Origin: JARRQJ01 sp037381915
GTDB taxonomy: Bacteria; Pseudomonadota; Gammaproteobacteria; DRLM01
NCBI GenBank assembly: GCA_037381915.1
Contig: JARRQJ010000044.1
Location: 1 to 21,536, forward strand
Length of the DNA: 21,536 nt
Direction: 5' to 3'
Part shown: positions 15,171 through 21,536 of the stretch, piece after piece
Position numbering within the stretch: position 1 is the stretch's first letter
How the letters are laid out: each line of letters opens with the position of its first letter
Notes under the pieces: generated by a model
Seen by the model: only the letters and a program-made list of their open reading frames with translations
The model's database searches: none
What the model was told of the DNA's origin: nothing
Made by a program: the position numbers and the translations under genes

Positions 15171-15696
15171 AAGCGGGCGCTGTCCAGTTATGCCGCCGGC
15201 GGCGGGCATATAATTTATGGAAGTAAACCTCCGGCTATGCCGAGGACTCAAAGGGGGTTTGACCGATACGGCGGTCGCATGAGTAAAGTCGGGTTGAAGG
15301 TGGAAGCTCGACGATACCGACACTCTTCCCTTCAAGGGGGTGAGGCGGATGGCGGATAAGGTCCGGTGAAGCTTTTCTCCGCCGAACGGCTGGTGAAGCG
15401 ATACTGCCCCCGGCGAGCATAGCGGTGGGGATGGGTTTCATTGAGCACCCGTAGACGCCCGGCGAGCACCCCATCCCCCTCCCGGCCTCCCCCTTGAAGG
15501 GGGAGGAGACGAGCTGCCCCAGCGGGGGTGATCTATGGGCGGGAAGAATTGAATAGTGTTGAGTGCAGCCGCCTTGGGCGGCTCTGGGTTTTAAGGCGCC
15601 GTTGAGGCGCTTATTGCATATGCCCCCGGCTTTATTGTGGGCCATGTAATTTCCTATTCTCAATACGTTATATAACTATTGCAAGGAATTAAATTA
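15171..15696. other. Repeat-rich gap between aroA and cmk
   Basis: Just after aroA, GCCGCCGGCGGC forms a GC palindrome and is followed by a perfect TATAAT (15209-15214) without a fitting -35 box. Bases 15222-15320 show nothing recognisable. The long element 15322-15645 follows. The last 50 bases before cmk are AT-rich (TTATATAAC near 15668-15676) and could hold a cmk promoter, but I find no good -35 partner. Confidence 0.5.
15322..15645 (+). repeat. Long composite element upstream of cmk
   Basis: It repeats the block order of 13541-13812: TCCGCCGAACGGCTGGTG, GATACTGCCCCCGGCG, CCTCCCCCTTGAAGGGGGAG, GTGATCTATGGGCGGGAAGA, GAGTGCAGCCGCC, a GCGCC/GGCGC hairpin and GCCCCCGGCTTT. It carries about 50 additional bases between two copies of CCCGGCGAGCA (near 15411 and 15460), including a GGTGGGGATGGGTTTC tail. 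The hairpins at the right end are more decayed than in the aroA copy. Confidence 0.8.
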
Positions 15697-16410
15697 ATGG
15701 CGATGGAGCGTAACGTACACATCCCCTCCGCCCCCGTCATCACCATCGACGGTCCCAGCGGATCCGGCAAGGGCACCATCAGCCGCCTGGTGGCGGCGCA
15801 GCTTGGCTGGCATTTTCTGGACAGTGGCGCTTTGTACCGACTGGTGGCCCTGGCCGCCCGACATCATACGGTATCCCTCGACGACGAGGTGAGCCTCAAG
15901 ACCCTGGCCGCCCATCTGGATGTCCAGTTCCTTGCCGGAGAAGGCGGCAGGGAGGGTCGGATCGTACTGGAAGGGGAGGAGGTGACCGACGCCATCCGCA
16001 GCGAAGAATGCGGCAACGCGGCCTCGGTGGTGGCGGCCTTGCCCACGGTGCGCCGGGCCCTGCTGGAACGGCAGCGGGCCTTTCGCGAGCCCCCCGGTTT
16101 GGTGGCCGACGGGCGGGATATGGGGACGGTGGTTTTTCCGGATGCGGAACTCAAGATTTTCATGACCGCCAGCCGGGAGGAGAGGGCCCAACGGCGCTAT
16201 AAGCAGTTGAACGCAAAAGGGGTAGGTGTTACTCTACAGCACATTTTAGATGAACTTGCCGAACGCGACGCCCGCGACAGTGGTCGGAGCGTTTCTCCTT
16301 TGCGGCCGGCGGCGGATGCGATCACCATAGACACCACGACGACGGATATCGATGACGTCGTGGAAGAAGTGATGATGGCGTGGCGGAAGACCGCGGTGGA
16401 AACGAGTTGA
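15697..16410 (+). CDS. cmk: Cytidylate kinase
   Basis: Cmk phosphorylates CMP and dCMP with ATP, recycling cytidine nucleotides. The 237-residue product has the P-loop GPSGSGKG at 19-26, the substrate segment FLDSGALYRLVALAA, the DGRDMGTVVFPDAELKIF motif and the lid region RAQRRYKQLNAKG with the following RDARDSGRSVSPLRPA. I chose the ATG at 15697 because AAGGA lies 9 bases upstream; the frame is open to a TTG at 15679, but homologues begin nearer the P-loop. It precedes rpsA by 133 bases, the conserved cmk-rpsA pairing of proteobacteria. Confidence 0.95.
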   Translation: MAMERNVHIPSAPVITIDGPSGSGKGTISRLVAAQLGWHFLDSGALYRLVALAARHHTVSLDDEVSLKTLAAHLDVQFLAGEGGREGRIVLEGEEVTDAIRSEECGNAASVVAALPTVRRALLERQRAFREPPGLVADGRDMGTVVFPDAELKIFMTASREERAQRRYKQLNAKGVGVTLQHILDELAERDARDSGRSVSPLRPAADAITIDTTTTDIDDVVEEVMMAWRKTAVETS

Positions 16411-16445
16411 ATCTGAAACTGAAGATGTACGTAATCGGGGTTCGT

Positions 16446-16525
16446 GACGGCTATGCCGTCCGCGGACAAAGTAGATTATTCCGTGTCGAGCGCACGGATC
16501 CAACCGTTCAACCCGAAAGGTTGAA
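16446..16525 (+). promoter_or_regulatory. Structured rpsA leader (candidate S1 autoregulatory region)
   Basis: Two hairpins can be drawn: GACGG/CCGTC (16446-16460, 5-base loop), overlapping a GTCCGCGGAC palindrome (16458-16467), and TTCAACC/GGTTGAA (16507-16525, 5-base loop). The second ends just before the AAAGG ribosome-binding region and the rpsA ATG. In E. coli, S1 represses its own translation through leader hairpins in the same place; that function is inferred here, not shown. Confidence 0.45.
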
Positions 16526-16543
16526 GCTAAAGGTCAGTCATCA

Positions 16544-18214
<1,671 letters not shown>

Positions 18215-18224
18215 GGCAAGCGCG

Positions 18225-18253
18225 ATCCGCCCCGTCCTGGCGGGGCGGATTTC
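18225..18253 (+). terminator. Rho-independent terminator after rpsA
   Basis: ATCCGCCCCG (18225-18234) pairs perfectly with CGGGGCGGAT (18241-18250) around a 6-base loop and is followed by a short TTT-type tail. It begins 10 bases after the rpsA stop. The T tract is short, so some read-through to ihfB is possible. Confidence 0.75.
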
Positions 18254-18542
18254 GAACGGTGGTACCAAGCGAAGAAAACTCTGAATAGATTCGGTGTCGC
18301 CATTGAACACAGAGCGGAACGTTGTTGTTACAATAAATAAAGGGATGCGGAACTGCTCGCCGCGGGCGAGCTGACAGGGACGGTCGGGAATGACGTGCTT
18401 ATCTCAAAGTGATATGTTCATGGCCGACGTGACATACTGATGCCGTTTGCCGTATCGAACAGAGTTGAACAACTAACAATAGATGACCAGGGGGTCGGGT
18501 TTTCTGCAATTTCTTCAACCTAGCTAGTGACGAGTAGAGATC
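18254..18542 (+). promoter_or_regulatory. ihfB upstream region (possible promoter and hairpin)
   Basis: After the rpsA terminator there are nearly 290 bases before ihfB. TACAAT (18329-18334) is a good -10-like hexamer, but the nearest TTGAAC (18303-18308) is 20 bases away, longer than usual. A 7-bp hairpin GCTCGCC/GGCGAGC (18355-18371) lies just downstream. A separate ihfB promoter somewhere here is likely from context, since a terminator precedes; its exact place is uncertain. Confidence 0.3.
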
Positions 18543-18833
18543 ATGACCAAATCAGAACTGATAGAAAAACTCTCACAACGACAGAGTCAGCTTACGTATA
18601 AGGATGTGGAGTTTGCAGTCAAGACCTTGACAGAGCAAATGGCCCAAACTCTGTCGGCGGGGGGGCGCATAGAGATCCGGGGATTCGGCAGTTTCTCCCT
18701 GCATCACCGTCCGCCGCGCGTTGGTCGTAACCCCAAGACCGGTGAAGCCGTGTCCTTGGCCGGTAAATACGTACCTCACTTTAAGCCTGGCAAAGAATTG
18801 AGAGAGCGCGTCAACATCACAGGGCAGCAATAG
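18543..18833 (+). CDS. ihfB: Integration host factor subunit beta
   Basis: IhfB pairs with IhfA to bind and sharply bend specific DNA sites, serving transcription, recombination and nucleoid structure. The 96 residues match the HU/IHF fold length. Visible signs are the N-terminal helices MTKSELIEKLSQRQSQLTYK, the GGRIEIRGFGSF strand segment, and the beta-arm RPPRVGRNPKTGEAVSL whose RNPKTG tip with Pro inserts into the minor groove. VPHFKPGKELRERV closes the fold. Its place after rpsA is the conserved location for ihfB rather than for hupA or hupB. Shine-Dalgarno (GAGTAGAG) is weak. Confidence 0.95.
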   Translation: MTKSELIEKLSQRQSQLTYKDVEFAVKTLTEQMAQTLSAGGRIEIRGFGSFSLHHRPPRVGRNPKTGEAVSLAGKYVPHFKPGKELRERVNITGQQ

Positions 18834-18970
18834 CAGTAACGGATGGCGCCTGGGTAGACAAGCGAGGCGGGTATAGTTTACTCGGTGGGATAACGCATCC
18901 TAAGCTGTTCGTTCGCCCCGAACCCATGGCAAGATAGACTTCCAGCCGCGGTGCGGCGGAAGGGGGCAGG

Positions 18971-19267
18971 ATGGCGCGGTTATTCAGATTCGTCTTCTAT
19001 TTGATCATTGCCTTTCTGGCGGTCTTCTTCGCCCTGCTCAACAGCCAGCCGTCCCAGTTCGACTATTACTTCGGCAAGGCGGATGTGCCCCTGGCCATGC
19101 TGCTCGCCATCGCCATGGCGATCGGAGCGCTCCTGGGCGTGATTGCCAGCATGGGCATGGTCCTGAAGTCGAAACGGCAGTCGTCGTCCCTGCGCAAGAG
19201 CGCCTCCAACGCCGAAAAGGAATTGGCCAAAGTGCGCGCCGCCCTCCCACACCAAGATCAATCCTGA
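18971..19267 (+). CDS. lapA: Lipopolysaccharide assembly protein A
   Basis: LapA is a small inner-membrane protein that works with LapB in controlling lipopolysaccharide synthesis. The 98 residues have two membrane segments, about 6-24 (FVFYLIIAFLAVFFALLNSQ) and 42-64 (LAMLLAIAMAIGALLGVIAS), followed by a basic, charged cytoplasmic coiled-coil-like tail (KRQSSSLRKSASNAEKELAK). The ALLNSQPSQFDYYFGKADVP segment between the helices is typical of the family (DUF1049). AGGGGG lies about 5 bases upstream. One base separates its stop from lapB, so the two are likely translationally coupled. Confidence 0.92.
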   Translation: MARLFRFVFYLIIAFLAVFFALLNSQPSQFDYYFGKADVPLAMLLAIAMAIGALLGVIASMGMVLKSKRQSSSLRKSASNAEKELAKVRAALPHQDQS

Positions 19268-19268
19268 C

Positions 19269-20432
19269 ATGGACGATTTACTGTGGCTGTTGCTCCCGAT
19301 AGCGGCCGCCTCGGGATGGGCGTTCGCCAAACGCGAGGATACGCCGGACGCCGGCAAGGCGCCCGACCTGTCATCCGATTACTTCAAGGGCCTTAATTAC
19401 CTTCTCAACGAGCAGACCGACAAGGCCATCGAATGCTTTGTGCGCATGCTGGAAGTGGACAGCGATACGGTCGAGATTCATTTGGCCGTGGGGAATCTGT
19501 TCCGCCAGCGCGGGGAGGTGGACCGCGCGATCCGCATTCATGGCAATCTGATTACCCGGCCCAGACTCAGCAAGTCCCAGCGCGCCTACGCGTTGCTGGA
19601 ACTGGCGCAGGACTATATGCGCGCGGGCCTGTTCGACCGCGCCGAAAGCCTGTGCCAGGAATTGATCGCCCTGGAGACCCATACCGAACGCGCCCTGACA
19701 CTGCTGAGCGACATCTACCAGCAGGAAAAGGAATGGGAGCAGGCCATCACCGTCACCCGGCGCCTGCAGGACAAGACCGGCAAGTCGGGCAAGCAGGCGA
19801 TCGCGCAATTTCAATGCGAGCTGGCCGAGCAGGCGCGGGACGGCGGAGACGGGGCGGAGGCGCAGCGGCGCATCGAGTCGGCGTTGGCGACCGACCCCGC
19901 CTGCGTGAGAGCCAGCATGCTCCGCGGGGAATTGGCGTGCGCGGCCGGCGATTACAAGGGGGCGATCCGCGCCTACCGGCAGGTGGAACGCCAGGACCCG
20001 GCGTACCTGCCGGAAGTGATCCCCGCCCTGGTGCATTGCTACGGGCAGCAGGGCAATATGGATGAATTGGTCGATTACCTGCACAAGGCCTACGAGGAGC
20101 GTGGCGGCGTGACCGTGCTGCTGGCGGTGACGGACGTGATCGAGCAGCAACGCGGCAAGGACGCGGCGCTGAGTTACCTTGTACAGCATCTGCATGACAA
20201 CCCCTCTCTGCGCGGCGTGGTGCGTCTGATGGAAATGGAAGAGGAGGGCCGCGATCCTGGTGTGCGGGAGATGCTCGAGCTGCTCAAGGATACGGTGGAG
20301 CGGGTATTGGAGGAAAAGCCCGTCTATCAGTGCACCCATTGCGGTTTCGCCGGCAAGGCCCTGCACTGGCATTGCCCCGGCTGCAAGCGCTGGGGTACGG
20401 TGAAGCCCATCCTGGGACTGGAGGGCGAGTGA
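19269..20432 (+). CDS. lapB: Lipopolysaccharide assembly protein B (TPR and rubredoxin-like domain)
   Basis: LapB (YciM) is an inner-membrane-anchored adaptor that promotes FtsH degradation of LpxC, limiting lipid A synthesis. The 387 residues match E. coli length. An N-terminal membrane helix (about 3-19, LLWLLLPIAAASGWAFA) is followed by TPR repeats over about 35-330 (YFKGLNYLLNEQTDKAIECF, LAVGNLFRQRGEVDRAIRIH and later units). The C-terminus is a rubredoxin-like metal knuckle, YQCTHCGFAGKALHWHCPGC, giving two CxxC pairs, then RWGTVKPI. It sits one base after lapA and one base before pyrF, implying a tight operon. Confidence 0.95.
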   Translation: MDDLLWLLLPIAAASGWAFAKREDTPDAGKAPDLSSDYFKGLNYLLNEQTDKAIECFVRMLEVDSDTVEIHLAVGNLFRQRGEVDRAIRIHGNLITRPRLSKSQRAYALLELAQDYMRAGLFDRAESLCQELIALETHTERALTLLSDIYQQEKEWEQAITVTRRLQDKTGKSGKQAIAQFQCELAEQARDGGDGAEAQRRIESALATDPACVRASMLRGELACAAGDYKGAIRAYRQVERQDPAYLPEVIPALVHCYGQQGNMDELVDYLHKAYEERGGVTVLLAVTDVIEQQRGKDAALSYLVQHLHDNPSLRGVVRLMEMEEEGRDPGVREMLELLKDTVERVLEEKPVYQCTHCGFAGKALHWHCPGCKRWGTVKPILGLEGE

Positions 20433-20433
20433 C

Positions 20434-21156
20434 ATGAGACAGAGCCCGGCAACGGATCCGCGCGTCATCGTGGCCCTGGACTTTGCGGATACGGCGCAGG
20501 CCCTGGCCCTGGTCGCGCGCCTGCGGCCCGAGTTGTGCCGCGTCAAGATCGGCAAGGAGCTGTTCACCCGCGGCGGGCCCGCGCTGGTCGAACAGGTGGC
20601 GGCCCGCGGTTTTGCGGTCTTCCTCGATTTGAAGTTCCACGATATCCCCAACACCGTTGCACAGGCCTGCAAGGCGGCGGCGGATCTCGGCGTATGGATG
20701 CTCAATGTCCACGCCCTGGGAGGACGCAGGATGATGGAGGCGGCCAGCGAGGCCGTCGCTGCCGCCGCCGCGCGGCCTTTGCTGATCGGCGTGACGCTCC
20801 TTACCAGCCTCGAGCAGCGGGATCTGCGGGAGATCGGCATCGACGCCGGCGTGGAGGAACAAGTAGTGCGCCTGGCGTCGCTGGCGCAGCAGTCCGGACT
20901 GGACGGCGTGGTGTGCTCGGCACGGGAAGCCCGCTCTTTGCGGGCGCGTTTCGGGCCGGATTTTCGCCTGGTGACGCCGGGGATCCGCCCCGGCGGCGCG
21001 GCCGCCCAGGACCAGAGCCGCACCATGTCGCCGGCGGAGGCCCTGGACGCCGGTGCCGATTATCTGGTCATCGGCCGGCCCATCACCCAGGTCCCCGATC
21101 CGGTGGCGGCATTGGAAGCCATCCGGGCGGAAATTGCCGCCGCGGCGACGGGGTGA
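20434..21156 (+). CDS. pyrF: Orotidine 5'-phosphate decarboxylase
   Basis: PyrF decarboxylates OMP to UMP, the last step of pyrimidine nucleotide synthesis. The 240 residues fit the bacterial type I enzyme. VALDF with Asp16 starts the barrel, RVKIGKELF binds the substrate ribose, and the catalytic D-x-K-x-x-D array is Asp65, Lys67 and Asp70 in FLDLKFHDIPNT. The phosphate-binding loop is near LVTPGIRPGG and YLVIGRPITQ. Its ATG begins one base after the lapB stop. The lapA-lapB-pyrF arrangement is also found in other gammaproteobacteria. Confidence 0.97.
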   Translation: MRQSPATDPRVIVALDFADTAQALALVARLRPELCRVKIGKELFTRGGPALVEQVAARGFAVFLDLKFHDIPNTVAQACKAAADLGVWMLNVHALGGRRMMEAASEAVAAAAARPLLIGVTLLTSLEQRDLREIGIDAGVEEQVVRLASLAQQSGLDGVVCSAREARSLRARFGPDFRLVTPGIRPGGAAAQDQSRTMSPAEALDAGADYLVIGRPITQVPDPVAALEAIRAEIAAAATG

Positions 21157-21169
21157 CGCCTTCTCCCAC

Positions 21170-21197
21170 TTGATTTACCCCCCTTAGCTGTTAGTCT
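21170..21197 (+). promoter_or_regulatory. Candidate promoter of the ComEA-like gene
   Basis: TTGATT (21170-21175) and TAGTCT (21192-21197) are 16 bases apart, and TG sits one base before the -10, giving an extended -10. The start would fall just before the hairpin at 21204. The -10 itself matches only three of six positions. Confidence 0.4.
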
Positions 21198-21203
21198 GTT
21201 ACG

Positions 21204-21222
21204 CGGAGGCAGGATGCCTCCG
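21204..21222 (+). other. Perfect hairpin downstream of pyrF and upstream of the ComEA-like gene
   Basis: CGGAGGCA (21204-21211) pairs with TGCCTCCG (21215-21222) around a 3-base loop. No T tract follows. It may be a weak terminator for lapA-lapB-pyrF or the 5' leader hairpin of the next transcript. Confidence 0.5.
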
Positions 21223-21260
21223 TGGAGGAAATGCTTCCGTAGTTGCCTCAGGGAGACTTC

Positions 21261-21286
21261 CAAATTTTCTCTACAAATTTTCTCTA
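21261..21286 (+). repeat. Tandem 13-bp duplication before the ComEA-like gene
   Basis: CAAATTTTCTCTA occurs twice head to tail with no spacer (21261-21273, 21274-21286), ending 6 bases before the AAAAGGAGAT ribosome-binding site. The copies are identical. Confidence 0.9.
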
Positions 21287-21305
21287 TTGGAAAAGGAGAT
21301 CCGTC

Positions 21306-21536
21306 ATGAAATTCTTCAGTAAGATCCTGTTGGTGTTTTTGTTGTGCTTCGCCGGCCTGGCCGCCGCGGCCGATGCGGTGAATATCAATACCGCAGATGC
21401 CGCGACCCTGGTGAAGGCCTTGAAGGGGGTCGGGCCGGACAAGGCCTCGGCCATCGTCGCCTATCGCCAGGCCCACGGGCCCTTCAAGAATGCCGATGAC
21501 CTTACTCAGGTAAAGGGTATTGGCGAGAAAACGGTC
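21306..21536 (+). CDS. ComEA-like helix-hairpin-helix DNA-binding protein, 5' part
   Basis: The first 77 residues are seen and the gene runs off the right edge. A signal peptide MKFFSKILLVFLLCFAGLAA, with likely cleavage after AAAA near residue 24, sends it to the periplasm. The mature part VNINTADAATLVKALKGVG, IVAYRQAHGPFKNADDL and VKGIGEKTV is the ComEA-type double helix-hairpin-helix that binds DNA without sequence preference. In gammaproteobacteria such short ComEA proteins pull transforming DNA into the periplasm, though many carriers have no proven competence. The start is fixed by the strong AAGGAG seven bases upstream. Confidence 0.85.
   Translation, partial: MKFFSKILLVFLLCFAGLAAAADAVNINTADAATLVKALKGVGPDKASAIVAYRQAHGPFKNADDLTQVKGIGEKTV

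Noticed and set aside
15235..15663. Minus-strand frame through the long element, with a SSPFKGEAGRGMG-like peptide shared with the aroA copy
   Set aside because: The peptide is a translation of the repeat palindrome. The aroA copy has a stop and a one-base offset in the same frame, so it is not a conserved gene.
18254..18542. IHF autoregulatory binding site upstream of ihfB
   Set aside because: I looked for the WATCAANNNNTTR pattern and found only partial matches with wrong spacing.

Overview
The window looks like a chromosomal segment of a GC-rich gammaproteobacterium. The gene order TRZ/ATZ hydrolase, mtnA, gyrA, serC, pheA, tyrA/aroA, cmk, rpsA, ihfB matches the conserved supraoperon known from Pseudomonas and relatives. 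The protein families also fit: GyrA of 864 aa, six-domain S1 of 556 aa, IHF beta, and a LapA-LapB-PyrF run. No genus can be named from the sequence alone.

Layout. 1-404 (minus): 5' part of an MTA/SAH deaminase-type amidohydrolase. 405-2296: an accessory insert with a lower-GC predicted lipoprotein (minus), a frameshifted OmpA C-terminal remnant (minus) and about 450 bases without a recognisable gene. 2297-3408: mtnA, apparently broken by a frame change of about 19 bases and carrying an in-frame repeat-derived insert. 3642-6236 gyrA; 6503-7585 serC; 7815-8978 serA; 9571-10650 pheA; 10761-11777 type I-beta DAHP synthase; 12436-13293 tyrA; 13854-15170 aroA; 15697-16410 cmk; 16544-18214 rpsA, with a hairpin terminator; 18543-18833 ihfB; 18971-21156 lapA-lapB-pyrF, each separated by one base; from 21306 a ComEA-like helix-hairpin-helix protein cut by the right edge.

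The central genes form a serine and aromatic amino-acid block. SerA and SerC make serine. The DAHP synthase and AroA work in the shikimate pathway, and PheA and TyrA take chorismate and prephenate to phenylalanine and tyrosine. Around it lie information-processing genes (gyrA, rpsA, ihfB), nucleotide genes (cmk, pyrF) and the LPS-control pair lapA/lapB.

The most distinctive feature is dense small interspersed palindromic repeats built from CCCTCCCC/GGGGAGGG-type hairpins. They fill most gaps between gyrA and cmk, and one fragment lies inside mtnA. At least three arrangements occur: paired inverted heads; a direct duplication of about 220 bp between serA and pheA; and a longer element of 260-330 bp upstream of both aroA and cmk, with a partial inverted copy upstream of tyrA. 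The methionine-salvage end (mtaD-like gene with an altered metal-site His, broken mtnA) looks as if it is decaying. I see no CRISPR array, tRNA, rRNA, integrase, transposase or convincing new multi-gene system.
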